Origin: SLRI01 sp942491185 | GTDB taxonomy: Bacteria; Pseudomonadota; Alphaproteobacteria; Geminicoccales; Geminicoccaceae | Assembly (NCBI GenBank): GCA_942491185.1 | Contig: CALOAB010000016.1 | Coordinates: 124,001 to 188,000 of the forward strand | DNA length: 64,000 nt | Reading direction: 5' to 3' | Shown: piece after piece, positions 16,711 to 25,847 of the stretch | Layout: each line of letters opens with the position of its first letter | Numbering within the stretch: position 1 is the first letter of the stretch | Notes under the pieces: generated by a model | Told to the model about the DNA's origin: nothing | The model's database searches: none | The model's input: only the letters and a program-made list of their open reading frames with translations | Program-made: the position numbers and the translations under genes

Positions 16711-18540
16711 ATGATGATCCGAGCAATGCATTTCCTTCCCCTTGTTCTGGCGATGGCGCTTCCCGCCGCCGCGCAGGACGATCTGGGCGCGCGCGAGGCC
16801 GCCGTCCCCGAGAATCCGCTGAAGAACGCCTATTTCGGCGAGACCCATGTCCACACGTCCTTCTCGCTCGATGCCTATATCGGCGGGGCGCGGCTGACGC
16901 CCTTCGACGCCTACCGCTTCGCCAAGGGCGAGACGGTCACGCTGAACAACGTGCTGCGAAACATCGGACGGCCACTGGACTTCGCGGCCGTGTCTGACCA
17001 TGCCGAATTCCTGGGCGAGTTGTACTCGACTCAGGTTCCCGGCGCGCCGGGCCACCTCCAGGAGGCGCTCGCCGAGCTTCGTGGGCTGAAGGACATCGAC
17101 GATCAGCGCCGGTGGTTCGGGACCTACGTCCGGGACAACATGCGCTCGGACGCGCCCCAGCACCCACCCTTCTACGCTGGCCCGGAAACCACCGTGACGG
17201 CGTGGCAGAACATCATCGTCGCCGCCGCCAAGGAACACTACGACCCAGGCGTCTTCACGACCTTCGTCGCCTTCGAATGGACCTCGGCGCCGAATGGCGG
17301 GAACATGCACCGCAACGTGATCTTCCGCGACACTGTCGTGCCCGACATGCCGCTCAGCGCCCTCGACACCCAGGACGAAGAAGAGCTCTGGGCGTGGATG
17401 GCGGAGCAGGAGGCGAACGGCTCCACCCTGCTGGCGATCCCGCACAATTCCAATGGCAGCAAGGGGATGATGTTCGAGCCGGTGGACAATGCCGGCAATC
17501 CGCTGACCCGCGAATACGCCGAGACCCGCGCCAAGTGGGAACCGCTGATCGAGATGATGCAGATCAAGGGCAATTCCGAGGTCGTTGCCTCACTCTGGCC
17601 GGCCGACGAATTCGCCGATTTCGAGAATGCCGAAAGCCTCGCGACCTACAGCGACCGGACCTATCAGAAGCCGAATTTCGTGCGATGGGCGGTGACGAAG
17701 GGTCTCGATTATGAAACGCGCCTGGGTGCAAATCCCTACAAGCTCGGCTTCATCGGCGGCACCGACAATCACAACGGCGCTCCCAGCGATGTCGACGAGG
17801 CGACCTACAACGGCAGTCATGGCGTGGCGGACGGAACGGTAGGCGAGCGCCGCGACGGCGAGATCGATGGCTGGGTCAAGGGGCCCGAGGCCAATCCGGG
17901 CTCGATTGCCGGCGTCTGGGCGGCGACGAACACCCGCGGCGCGATCTTCGATGCGATGCAGGCCCGCGAGACCTTCGTCACCTCCGGCCCGCGCATCGAG
18001 CCGCGCTTCTTCGCCGGTCCGGCGCTCGTCGACACGGATGATCCCGTGCGCATGGTGCTCGACGGCTATGCCAACGGCGTGCCGATGGGCGGGACGCTGC
18101 GCGGGCTCGACGGCCCGCCGAGCTTCACCGTGCAGGCGATGAAGGACCCGATGGGCGCCAACCTCGACCGTATCCAGATCGTGAAAGGCTGGGTCGACGA
18201 GGCCGGCGAGCCGCAGGAACGGATCATCGACGTCGTGTGGTCGGACGCACGCGTGCCCGGGCCGGACGGTCGCCTTCCGGCCGTCGGCAACACCGTGGAT
18301 CCCGCCACAGCCACCTACACGAACGACATCGGCGCGGCCGAGCTGATCGGGCACTGGAGGGACGACGCCTTCGACCCGGCCGAGCCAGCCCTCTACTACG
18401 TCCGCGTGATCGAGATCCCGACGCCGCGCTGGACGACCTACGATGCGGTTCGCAATGGACTGCCCCTGCTCGAGGGCGTGCCGGTCAGCATCCAGGAACG
18501 CGCGTGGACCTCGCCCATCTGGTACACGCCCGAAAGCTGA
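16711..18540 (+). CDS. DUF3604 family exported protein (copy 4, divergent)
   Basis: 609 residues, the shortest and most divergent of the four DUF3604 proteins. Signal peptide MMIRAMHFLPLVLAMALPAAAQ. The motifs are GETHVHTSFSLDAY, VSDHAEFLGE (Ala-Glu instead of Ser-Asp), PHNSNGSKGMMF instead of HNGNLSNG, and GGTDNHNGAP. The changes at each motif suggest a different substrate from copies 1-3. It starts only 8 bp after copy 3 with an ACGGAG ribosome site (ATG 16711 or 16714). Confidence 0.85.
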   Translation: MMIRAMHFLPLVLAMALPAAAQDDLGAREAAVPENPLKNAYFGETHVHTSFSLDAYIGGARLTPFDAYRFAKGETVTLNNVLRNIGRPLDFAAVSDHAEFLGELYSTQVPGAPGHLQEALAELRGLKDIDDQRRWFGTYVRDNMRSDAPQHPPFYAGPETTVTAWQNIIVAAAKEHYDPGVFTTFVAFEWTSAPNGGNMHRNVIFRDTVVPDMPLSALDTQDEEELWAWMAEQEANGSTLLAIPHNSNGSKGMMFEPVDNAGNPLTREYAETRAKWEPLIEMMQIKGNSEVVASLWPADEFADFENAESLATYSDRTYQKPNFVRWAVTKGLDYETRLGANPYKLGFIGGTDNHNGAPSDVDEATYNGSHGVADGTVGERRDGEIDGWVKGPEANPGSIAGVWAATNTRGAIFDAMQARETFVTSGPRIEPRFFAGPALVDTDDPVRMVLDGYANGVPMGGTLRGLDGPPSFTVQAMKDPMGANLDRIQIVKGWVDEAGEPQERIIDVVWSDARVPGPDGRLPAVGNTVDPATATYTNDIGAAELIGHWRDDAFDPAEPALYYVRVIEIPTPRWTTYDAVRNGLPLLEGVPVSIQERAWTSPIWYTPES

Positions 18541-18609
18541 CGCCTGCGTGCTCACCAACTGAGCTTGGCTGCATGAAGCTTGGCGGAAACAAGGATTGGA
18601 GATCGACCG

Positions 18610-18891
18610 ATGCGCCGTCTTGCGATGCTCCGCACCCTCACCCTGGGCGCCGTCGTTGCCCTTGCCGCCACGGTCGCTGCCGCAGGCCCGCTCGACAAGG
18701 CGAAGAACGCCGTGGACCCGGACTGCACCCCGGGCAAGGCCGCCAAGGGTGCGGCCATGAAGGCCACGGTCGGCATCGGCAATCGCTGCGACGTTGCCGA
18801 GACGGCGCGCGACGTCACCGGCGTCGATGACCGCGTCGACGGCCGGGACAATGACCGCGCTGGCCGGCTCGCAAAGCGCAAGTCGGACTAA
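18610..18891 (+). CDS. Small exported hypothetical protein
   Basis: 93 residues. Signal peptide MRRLAMLRTLTLGAVVALAATVAAA, then a short charged mature part with two Cys (DPDCTPG, GNRCDVAET) that could form one disulfide. ATG 18610 follows GGAG by eight bases. I do not recognise a family. It lies 69 bp after DUF3604 copy 4 on the same strand. Confidence 0.6.
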   Translation: MRRLAMLRTLTLGAVVALAATVAAAGPLDKAKNAVDPDCTPGKAAKGAAMKATVGIGNRCDVAETARDVTGVDDRVDGRDNDRAGRLAKRKSD

Positions 18892-18914
18892 CATGCCGTC
18901 GGCACTCGAGCCCG

Positions 18915-19130
18915 ATTGTGCTGCTGCCGCTGCGCCCTTGTTTTCCGCGTCGTCGATCGGACCTGTCGCGCGAGCGCGAACGGCCAGCCGCGCCGCTTCA
19001 TCCTCGAGCCCGTTGTCTGAGCGCGCGGGAGCTGCCTCCGGGCCGAGCTCGAGAGTCGCGGCTGGCCGCCAAGTCGACTACAGCGAGTGCTGGGTCGATG
19101 CGATCGTCGGCACGTCGATCGAGAGTTGCC
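18915..19130 (+). pseudogene. Fragment of an outer-membrane barrel gene paralogue
   Basis: This stretch is recognisably similar at DNA level to part of the barrel gene at about 7580-7780. NGQPRRFILEP here matches GQPRRFVLEP there, and GRQVDYSECWVDAIVGTSIE matches GRQFDESETWIDPIVGSRF. The two pieces are in different frames and a stop follows the first. It is a decayed internal fragment with neither end of the gene. Confidence 0.6.
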
Positions 19131-19140
19131 GGGAGTCCGG

Positions 19141-20244
19141 ATGCTGATCTCTGCTAGGCTACTTCCGGGACCGTGGCGCTGCTGGGTCGCGCACGCGGCC
19201 GTCGCGCTCACGGTGCTGGCTGCCCTCTTGCCGGCGCAAGCGCACGCCTGCCTGGTCTGCATCACCTTGCCCGAGCGAACGATCGCCGACCGGATGATCG
19301 AGGCCGAGACGGTCGTGCTGGCCCGCGAGAACCCGGATCGGCCGTTCTCGTACGTGCCGGTCGAAGCGCTCAAGGGTGTCGCTGCGGAGGAGCCGATACC
19401 CTTTCTCGTCGACAGCACGATGCGCCGGCGGCTCGCGGCTGACGGGGACGCTGCCGTCTTGTTCATCCGTGAAGCCGACCGGTGGGCGCAGCTCGCCTAT
19501 GTCGACGCGCCTGTGCGGGCGATGGTGGACGACATCCTTGCCGCAGCTCCAGCCTGGGCCGTCGATCCGGATCATGGCGAGCGGTTCGCCTTCTTCGCCG
19601 AGCTGCACGATGATCCGAGCGACACCATCCGGCTGCTGGCGCTAGCCGAGATCTCGCGAGCGCCCTACACGCAGATCCGCGAGATGACGCCGCGCCTCTC
19701 CCGCGCCGCGATCGCTCGGACGCTGCGCGATCCGAAATGGGTCGAATGGGCGCCGATCCATATTCTGTTTCTCGGTCTCAGCGACGATCCGGACGATCAC
19801 GCTTTCGTCCGCCGGATGACCAGGCTCGCCGCCACCAGAGGTATCCGCAGCAATACCGGTGCCTGGGCAACGGCCTTGGTCGAGATCGATGGCGCGGCCG
19901 GACTGGACTGGCTGCGAGAGACCTATTTCGAGGATCCGGACCGCAAGCTCGAGGAGCTGCAGGAGGTGGCGACCGCCTTCGACGTCATCGGCCGGAGCGG
20001 CGATCCCGAGCTGCGACCAACACTGGTTGCTGCCCTTCGCGGTCTTGCCCGCGATCACCCGGAGCTTGCCGCCGACGCGGCCAAGCAGCTCGCGACGCTG
20101 GGTGACTGGTCGCAGGTCGAGACGTTCGAGGCGCTGATCGGTTCTGGCAAGATCAACAGTCCTGCGGCGGACTTCGTCATCGCCCAATACCTGAGGTCCG
20201 CGCAGGCCGCGCTCGCTGCCACAGGTCCAGAACGGCCAAACTGA
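19141..20244 (+). CDS. Exported HEAT-repeat-like hypothetical protein
   Basis: 367 residues. ATG 19141 begins a signal peptide (LISARLLPGPW..., hydrophobic core VALTVLAALLPAQAHA) with a CLVC pair just after the cleavage point. Residues from about 150 are helical with repeated patterns (DDPSDTIRLLALAEISRA, DDPDDHAFVRRMTRLAAT, SGDPELRPTLVAALRGLA) resembling HEAT-like repeats. No enzyme motif is seen. It is convergent with the hupE gene, 22 bp away. Conserved exported proteins of this sort can accompany HupE/parvulin pairs; that link is from memory and tentative. Confidence 0.65.
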   Translation: MLISARLLPGPWRCWVAHAAVALTVLAALLPAQAHACLVCITLPERTIADRMIEAETVVLARENPDRPFSYVPVEALKGVAAEEPIPFLVDSTMRRRLAADGDAAVLFIREADRWAQLAYVDAPVRAMVDDILAAAPAWAVDPDHGERFAFFAELHDDPSDTIRLLALAEISRAPYTQIREMTPRLSRAAIARTLRDPKWVEWAPIHILFLGLSDDPDDHAFVRRMTRLAATRGIRSNTGAWATALVEIDGAAGLDWLRETYFEDPDRKLEELQEVATAFDVIGRSGDPELRPTLVAALRGLARDHPELAADAAKQLATLGDWSQVETFEALIGSGKINSPAADFVIAQYLRSAQAALAATGPERPN

Positions 20245-20266
20245 GACGTCGACAGCGCCACGGCCA

Positions 20267-21280
20267 TCAAAAGGCGGCAACCCGCTCCACGAACCAAAAG
20301 GCGGCGATTCCGCCGATCGCGTACGCCACCGTGACCATGCCGGCACTGCGCGGTCTTTGCAGCCGGTCGATCAGCCGCGGATCGAGCCGGCGCAGCAGCC
20401 AGCCGGTGACGAGGACCACGGCAATGAACAGCAGCTGCCCCGCCTCGACGCCGAGATTGAAAGCCAAGAGCGCCAGCGGCACCTCGCCCTCCGGCAGGCC
20501 CACCTCGAGGAGTGCTCGGGCAAAGCCCAACCCATGCAACAGCCCGAAGGCGAACGCGACGACCCAGGGATAGCGCTCGGTCAGGCGCTGACGGCCCTGG
20601 CGTGCGTGCAGCAGCTCGGACGCCAGGAACATGATCGAGAGCGCCACCACGGCCTCGACCGGCGGGGCAGGAACCACCATCCAGCCCATCGACGCGGCTG
20701 CCAGCGTCAGGCTGTGGGCCACGGTGAACGCGGTGATCGCCCCCACCAGCCGCCAGGGATCGCGGATCAGGAGGAGGAGCGCGAAGACGAAGAGGAGATG
20801 GTCGGCACCCTTGAGAATGTGGTCGACACCGAGGCCGAAATAGCTTCGCGCCACATCGAGCCGGCCGGGCGTCGCCGGTACGATGAAGGCTGGCGCGTCC
20901 GGGGTCAGCCGTCGCGCTTCGCCCTGGCCGGGCTCCAGCTCGAAGCGGACCAGGACGTCGGTCCGCGTGGCCTCGAGCCCGGGGATCGCGATCTCGCCGC
21001 CGGCGATGCCGCCCGGGCAGGTGGCCAACCACTGCGCCACATAGGCCGCGCCATCGAAACGGGGTGGCGGGGCCGTCCGCTGGTCGCAGCTCGCCGGCAG
21101 GCTGACCTCGATCGGCATCGGCGCACCACCCACGGCGGGCTTGCGCCAGAAAGCGCGCCAGCTGTCCGGCCCCAGCAGCTGCAGCTCGAGGTAGCCCGGT
21201 TGCAGCGCGTGCGCCCGGGCCTCGCCACCGCCGAGCCAGAGGGCGATCACCATCAGGAGCGCTGTCGCCAGCCATCTCAT
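20267..21280 (-). CDS. HupE/UreJ-family membrane protein
   Basis: 337 residues. A signal-like N-terminus (MRWLATALLMVIALWLGG) precedes a roughly 140-residue periplasmic domain, then FGLGVDHILKGADHLLFVF begins the HupE/UreJ core with six or so membrane helices and the conserved His/Asp positions (DHILKGADHLLF, FTVAHSLTLA, GLLHGLGFA). The family includes putative nickel/cobalt permeases; metal specificity is not known here. The start at 21280 overlaps the stop of the upstream parvulin gene by 4 bp (ATGA), so the two are coupled. Confidence 0.85.
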   Translation of the reverse strand: MRWLATALLMVIALWLGGGEARAHALQPGYLELQLLGPDSWRAFWRKPAVGGAPMPIEVSLPASCDQRTAPPPRFDGAAYVAQWLATCPGGIAGGEIAIPGLEATRTDVLVRFELEPGQGEARRLTPDAPAFIVPATPGRLDVARSYFGLGVDHILKGADHLLFVFALLLLIRDPWRLVGAITAFTVAHSLTLAAASMGWMVVPAPPVEAVVALSIMFLASELLHARQGRQRLTERYPWVVAFAFGLLHGLGFARALLEVGLPEGEVPLALLAFNLGVEAGQLLFIAVVLVTGWLLRRLDPRLIDRLQRPRSAGMVTVAYAIGGIAAFWFVERVAAF

Positions 21281-22161
21281 CGCAGCAGCTCGGCCAGCGT
21301 CTCCGGGTCCGGCCGGCTCACCGCGTAGGCCGCCCGCATTCGCGCGAAGGCCTGCTCGGCAAGCGCGTCCGCCCGCTCGCCCCGCCAATCGAGCAGCACC
21401 TTGTCCCGCACGCTCTCGAAGGGTGGCAGCTCGGCCAGGGCCAGCTCGTCGATGCGGACCAGATGGCTGCCGAAGCTGGAGTCGATCGGACCGGCCCAGG
21501 CATCGGTCGGCAGTGCTGCGACAGCGGCGAAGAAGCCGGGCCCGAACGTGCCGTCGACTGTCGGCGGGGCAGCCAGCGGCATTGCCTGCGGCAGCAGGGT
21601 TGGTTGGCCGAGGTCGCTCGGGTCGGCGCCGGACCTGAGCCGTTGCAGCAGGGCCTCCGCCTTGGAAGCGTCCCCTGCCTCGCCCAGGAATACTTGGCGA
21701 AAGGCCAGACGCGGTGCCGGGGTGAAGCGCTCGGCGTTGGCGGTGAAGTAGGCCCGCAGCTCGTCATCGTCCGGCTCCAGGGCCTCGACCGCCGACTGGG
21801 TAAGGAACATCATCTTCTGCCGCAGCCGCTGACGGATAACCGCATCGTCCCGATCGAGGCCGAGGGCCATGGCCTCGCGGACATACACCTCCTCTTGGAC
21901 GTGATCGTCGAGGAGTGCTGTCAGCTCGTCCAGCGTCGGCGGTCGCCGCCAGACGGCCTGGAACTGCTCGGCCAGCCGGCCGGCATCCGCGGTCGTCACC
22001 AAGATCTGGTCCGGCGCCTCGGCGACGGGCGCATCGTTCACCCAGGCGAACAGGGCGAAGAGCATTCCGCCGATCAGCAGGAAGTGCAGCAGCGGCTCAC
22101 GCAGCAGCCTGGCCAGGCCGCGAAGTGGCTCGTTGGTGCCGCTGCTCCGCTCCGCGCGCAT
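21277..22161 (-). CDS. Membrane-anchored parvulin-type peptidylprolyl isomerase
   Basis: 294 residues. One N-terminal membrane segment (LLHFLLIGGMLFALFAW), then a SurA/PrsA-like chaperone region and a parvulin-type PpiC domain (APRLAFRQVFLG, GPIDSSFGSHLVRIDE). ATG 22161 (MRAERSSG) is taken as the start because the longer frame upstream looks non-coding. It should act in the periplasm on folding of exported proteins. It is coupled to hupE and may serve that protein or its cofactor handling (inference). Confidence 0.8.
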   Translation of the reverse strand: MRAERSSGTNEPLRGLARLLREPLLHFLLIGGMLFALFAWVNDAPVAEAPDQILVTTADAGRLAEQFQAVWRRPPTLDELTALLDDHVQEEVYVREAMALGLDRDDAVIRQRLRQKMMFLTQSAVEALEPDDDELRAYFTANAERFTPAPRLAFRQVFLGEAGDASKAEALLQRLRSGADPSDLGQPTLLPQAMPLAAPPTVDGTFGPGFFAAVAALPTDAWAGPIDSSFGSHLVRIDELALAELPPFESVRDKVLLDWRGERADALAEQAFARMRAAYAVSRPDPETLAELLR

Positions 22162-22437
22162 TGTCCAAGCTCTTCCTCGGTGCTGGTGGCCGTTCCGGCC
22201 GCTGCCGCCCGCCTGATAGCGAAGGACCGCGCCAAGCGCGAGCCCGCAGCGCGGATCATTCACCGAATGGCCGGTGCGCGGCTATCGGTGCGACTGCACA
22301 GGCGAGGGAGAGGGACGATGACGGCGACCAAATTGGCGCTGATGACGACCGACGGCGTTGTCGTCGGCATCATCCGCTCCTCGGGCCGGCAACTTCGCCA
22401 CCTGCTAGCGCCCGAGCAAATTCCTTGGAAACCGCCG
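22162..22437. other. Intergenic region with a ribosome-site-led short frame
   Basis: 276 bp between two minus-strand genes. On the plus strand GAGGGAGAGGGACG immediately precedes ATG 22318, and the following codons (MTATKLALMTTDGVVVGIIR) look coding, but the frame soon runs into the antisense of the TPR gene. It may be a truncated gene remnant. Confidence 0.3.
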
Positions 22438-24270
22438 CTAGGTGCTCACCTTGAGCCCGGCGCGATCGAGTCCGTCGATCAGCTCGTCGGTCAACTCCGG
22501 CGAAATGTTCCAGTAGCCGAAATAGTCGCGGGCGAGCGTTGCGGCATCGGGCTCGATCGCCATCAGCTTCGCCACGGCCTCGCTCGCCTTCTCGGGCGGG
22601 CCGAGGCGGCCGAGAACGGCTGCTCGCAAGAGCCCGGTCATCAGGAAATCGGGCAGATCGATACGATCGAGCTCGGCCAATGCCGCAGCGTCGTCGCCGC
22701 GGCGGTAGGCGTCGAAGACGAATGGAATGCGATAGGACGGTGGGTGTGCCGGGTTGCGCTCGATGGCCGCTTGGCGCAGCGCCAGGCCGCGTTCCCAATC
22801 ACCGCTATAGGCGATCTTGCCGCCGAGGTCGGCCAGCGCGTCGCTGTCATTGGGGTTCAGCTCGAGCGCCCGATCGGCATGCCGACGGAAACCCTCGATA
22901 TCGCCCTTGGTGAAGAGGACGGCGGCCATCGCCCGTTGCGCCATGGCGTTCTCGGGCTCGAGCGCCACGGCGCGCTTGGCGGCAGTCAGTGCCTCGTCGA
23001 TTGCCACCGTCCGTGTCGTATCGCGATAGCCGTAGCGCAACTCGTCGAGGCGCAGATAGGCGAGATAGGCCCAGCCATGCGCGTAATCGGGTTCTTGTTC
23101 GAGCGCTTTGGTCAGGCAATCGAGCGCCTCCGCGAACTCGGCTCGATCGTAAGTGGCATAGTACTGATCGGCCTCGAGGATGCAGGCGTAGCTGGCAAGC
23201 GTGGCGGGCAGGGCGGCATGGTGCGCAGCGCGGCTCAGTTGTCGGTTCAAAACGCCGTAGGGCTGCGCCAGCGCCGTGACGATCGCTCCGGCGATCCTGG
23301 ATTCCAGTGCCAGCACGCCATTGCCGACAGTCGACTCATGAAAGGTCTCGGTCCAGACTGTCTGGCCTTCTCGCGTGTCGATCAGGCTTGCGGTCACGAC
23401 GAAAGCCTCACCTTCAAGGCGCACCGTGCCATCGACCACGTAGTCGAGGTTGGCGGCGAGCGCGGCCGCGATCGGATCGTCACCGGTGCGGATCAGTGCC
23501 GCAGCACTCCGCTGGGCGAGGACAAAGAACTGCCTAAATCGTACCAGATCAGCCGTGACGAGCGTCGTCAGGCCACTGGCAACGGTGGCGGCCGCCTCAG
23601 TGGCCGACGGTTCGGTGGCCAACGCCGCGAAGGGCAGGATCCCCACTGCCGGTGCCGGTGCCAGTTGTGGTGCGCTCGTTTCGACCGCTTGCACCGTATT
23701 GCCGGACGACGATTCGCGCTGACCCAGTAGCGTGAATCCAACGGCCGCGGCCATACCGATGACGGCAAGCGCTGCGACCAGCGCCACGGCGATCCTGGCA
23801 CGCGGCCTGCCGGATTTTGGGTCTTGTGCCAGAGCTGGAGGCGTCGCTCCCGGAGCTGGACCAGCTGCCTCCCGTTGGCGTTCTGCGAACCGCGGCACGT
23901 AGCCACCTTTAGGCAGCGTGATCCGCCATGGATCGCCGAGGCCCGGTCCTTGGTTGTAGGCGTCGAGCTTTTGCCGCAACCGGCCCGCTTCGACGCGCAC
24001 CAGCGAATCCGTCTGCGGATCGAAATCGGTTGGCCGGTCGAAGACATCGACGGCTATGGCGTAGCCGCGGATCGCATTGGCTCTGCCCTCGAGCGTGGCA
24101 TCGACGACATAGGTCAAGAAGCGCTGCAGCCGCGGTGCGTTGGCGAAGTCCGGGCTGGCGAGCAGTCGTTGCAGGGTCGCGCGCACCGCCCCAATATCCG
24201 CCTCGGATAGTGCCGCAGCCGAGTTGTCGCAATTCCCGGCAAAAACGCCCGATTCCTCACCGTTAGTCAC
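22438..24270 (-). CDS. TolB-N/TPR protein with N-terminal DNA-binding-like region
   Basis: 610 residues. Residues about 30-125 are the conserved region found in many proteobacterial TPR proteins (LQRFLTYVVDATLEGR, AIAVDVFDRP, VEAGRLRQKLDAY). One membrane helix follows at about 155-177 (IAVALVAALAVIGMAAAVGF). Then comes a TolB N-terminal-like domain (VGILPFAALAT; VDGTVRLEGEAFVVTASLID) and TPR repeats from about 380. Such proteins are often misannotated as adenylate cyclases; no cyclase domain is present. GTG 24270 is the start. A signalling or assembly role at the inner membrane is plausible. Confidence 0.75.
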   Translation of the reverse strand: MTNGEESGVFAGNCDNSAAALSEADIGAVRATLQRLLASPDFANAPRLQRFLTYVVDATLEGRANAIRGYAIAVDVFDRPTDFDPQTDSLVRVEAGRLRQKLDAYNQGPGLGDPWRITLPKGGYVPRFAERQREAAGPAPGATPPALAQDPKSGRPRARIAVALVAALAVIGMAAAVGFTLLGQRESSSGNTVQAVETSAPQLAPAPAVGILPFAALATEPSATEAAATVASGLTTLVTADLVRFRQFFVLAQRSAAALIRTGDDPIAAALAANLDYVVDGTVRLEGEAFVVTASLIDTREGQTVWTETFHESTVGNGVLALESRIAGAIVTALAQPYGVLNRQLSRAAHHAALPATLASYACILEADQYYATYDRAEFAEALDCLTKALEQEPDYAHGWAYLAYLRLDELRYGYRDTTRTVAIDEALTAAKRAVALEPENAMAQRAMAAVLFTKGDIEGFRRHADRALELNPNDSDALADLGGKIAYSGDWERGLALRQAAIERNPAHPPSYRIPFVFDAYRRGDDAAALAELDRIDLPDFLMTGLLRAAVLGRLGPPEKASEAVAKLMAIEPDAATLARDYFGYWNISPELTDELIDGLDRAGLKVST

Positions 24271-24393
24271 CGTTTGTCACCTGCCGCAAAGGCACTGGTT
24301 GGCGTTTGATCTGACGTCGCCGAAGCATTTGCTGGACCCCTCGTGATGTCAAGACGATTGCCCTCGCGTCTAGCGGCAGGGAAAGATTTGCGC

Positions 24394-24795
24394 ATGGACG
24401 TACAGCTTGCGCAGAACCCTGACCCCGAGTTGAACCGGGCCGAGATCGCGGAACTCCGCCGCTCAATCGACGGCGTTCGCCGAATGGTCGAGCGTCGTTC
24501 TGTGACATTGCAAGGCGTGGAAGAAGAAGCGAGCGAAATCGATCTGCAACTCGATCCGCTCGACGAATCCGCGCGGCAATACTGCTTCGGCGGCACCTTC
24601 GGTCGCCCGCGACAACGGTCTGCGCCGCTGTTCGTCGCCTGGATACGGCATTGCAACCGGGCGGCCGCCAATCTGCTCGACGAGAAGCCGATCCGTGTTC
24701 CCGCGAATGGCTCGCCCGCAATCGAGCGGGAGGCGTTGCTCGAGCTGATCGACGAGCTCGAGCAGCGGCTAGAGCTGATCTCACGGCTTCACTGA
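24394..24795 (+). CDS. Small hypothetical protein
   Basis: 133 residues, Glu/Arg-rich and probably helical (NRAEIAELRRSIDGVRRMVERR; ALLELIDELEQRLELISRL at the end, coiled-coil-like). I do not recognise a family. ATG 24394 is preferred to the in-frame codon at 24343. It is divergent from the TPR gene. The opposite strand also has open frames here, so this is a moderate call. Confidence 0.45.
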   Translation: MDVQLAQNPDPELNRAEIAELRRSIDGVRRMVERRSVTLQGVEEEASEIDLQLDPLDESARQYCFGGTFGRPRQRSAPLFVAWIRHCNRAAANLLDEKPIRVPANGSPAIEREALLELIDELEQRLELISRLH

Positions 24796-25002
24796 GAGAC
24801 TGCGTCAGGAGCAGGAGCGCGGCGCCTGGCCAGCCGGCGATCGGCGGCATCGGGCTTGACGACGAGCGAGTGTGACCCGGCTTTGCTGTCGGTACGTTGT
24901 GCGCTGATCCGGCGAGCCATGCCCTCGCACGTCGAGATCGGCGCTGCCTTCTGCTAGAGAAGCGGTGCCAAAGCTCGTCGCCATCATCAAGGAGGCAAGG
25001 TC

Positions 25003-25839
25003 ATGCCCCAACACCCGGCCATCGCTCATGGCAAGGTCGCCGTCGTCACGGGTGCCGCAAGCGGCATCGGCCTCGCCGCCGCCGAGCGCTTCGCGGCACA
25101 TGGGATGAAGCTGGCCCTTGCCGATACCGATCGAGCGGCACTCGAGGCCGTGGCCGATCGGCTCGGCCAGTCCGTCGAGGTCTTATCGTCGGTGTGCGAT
25201 GTCGGCGACCGGACGGCGGTCGAAGCTCTGGCCGATCAGGTCTACGAGCGGTTCGGCGAGGTTGCGATTCTCATGAACAATGCCGGCCGCGAGGGCGGCG
25301 GGGGGCTGCTCGGCGAGGCGGCCCGTTGGCACGAGATCTTGGGCACCAATCTCTGGGGCGTGATCAACGGCGTCCAGGTCTTCGCACCACGGATGATCGC
25401 CCAAGGAAAGCCCGGCGCCATCATCAACACCGGCTCGAAGCAGGGCATCACCTGCCCGCCGGGTGATACCGCCTACAATGTCTCGAAGGCGGGCGTGAAG
25501 GTCGTGAGCGAGGCCCTGGCGCACGAGCTTCGTGGCATCGATGGATGCGCGATCACGGCGCATCTGTTGATCCCGGGCTTTACCTTCACCGGCTTCACGC
25601 GGGTGCGTCATCAAGAGAAGCCGGCCGGCGCCTGGCTGCCCGAGCAGGTGATCGACCTCTTGATCGACGCCATGGGCAAGGGTGATTTCTACATCCTTTG
25701 CCCGGATAATGACGTCAGCCGAGCGGTGGATGAGAAGCGGATCGCCTGGGCGGCTGGCGACATTATCGAGAACCGGCCGCCATTGTCGCGCTGGCACGGC
25801 GACTGGCAGGCGGCCTTCGAGCGCTACATGAAGAGCTGA
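25003..25839 (+). CDS. SDR-family oxidoreductase
   Basis: 278 residues. TGAASGIG at residues 16-23, NNAG at 92-95, Ser145 in GSKQG, Tyr158 and Lys162 in YNVSK: a complete SDR catalytic set. A strong ribosome site (AAGGAGG) lies eight bases before ATG 25003. The C-terminal 60 residues (FYILCPDNDVSRAVDEKR) are longer than in FabG-type enzymes. It is followed at 8 bp by the FAD oxidoreductase gene, so the two probably act on one substrate. Confidence 0.88.
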   Translation: MPQHPAIAHGKVAVVTGAASGIGLAAAERFAAHGMKLALADTDRAALEAVADRLGQSVEVLSSVCDVGDRTAVEALADQVYERFGEVAILMNNAGREGGGGLLGEAARWHEILGTNLWGVINGVQVFAPRMIAQGKPGAIINTGSKQGITCPPGDTAYNVSKAGVKVVSEALAHELRGIDGCAITAHLLIPGFTFTGFTRVRHQEKPAGAWLPEQVIDLLIDAMGKGDFYILCPDNDVSRAVDEKRIAWAAGDIIENRPPLSRWHGDWQAAFERYMKS

Positions 25840-25847
25840 GCCCGATC

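Noticed and set aside
15388..18540. 1050-residue plus-strand open frame suggesting a fusion protein
   Set aside because: The first 440 residues are a shifted frame of DUF3604 copy 3; the real gene starts at 16711.
21463..23730. 755-residue plus-strand open frame
   Set aside because: Antisense of the parvulin and TPR genes. Only the short ribosome-site-led start at 22318 looked worth noting.
22438..24270. Adenylate cyclase
   Set aside because: Proteins with this TolB-N/TPR layout are often so named, but no cyclase catalytic domain is present.
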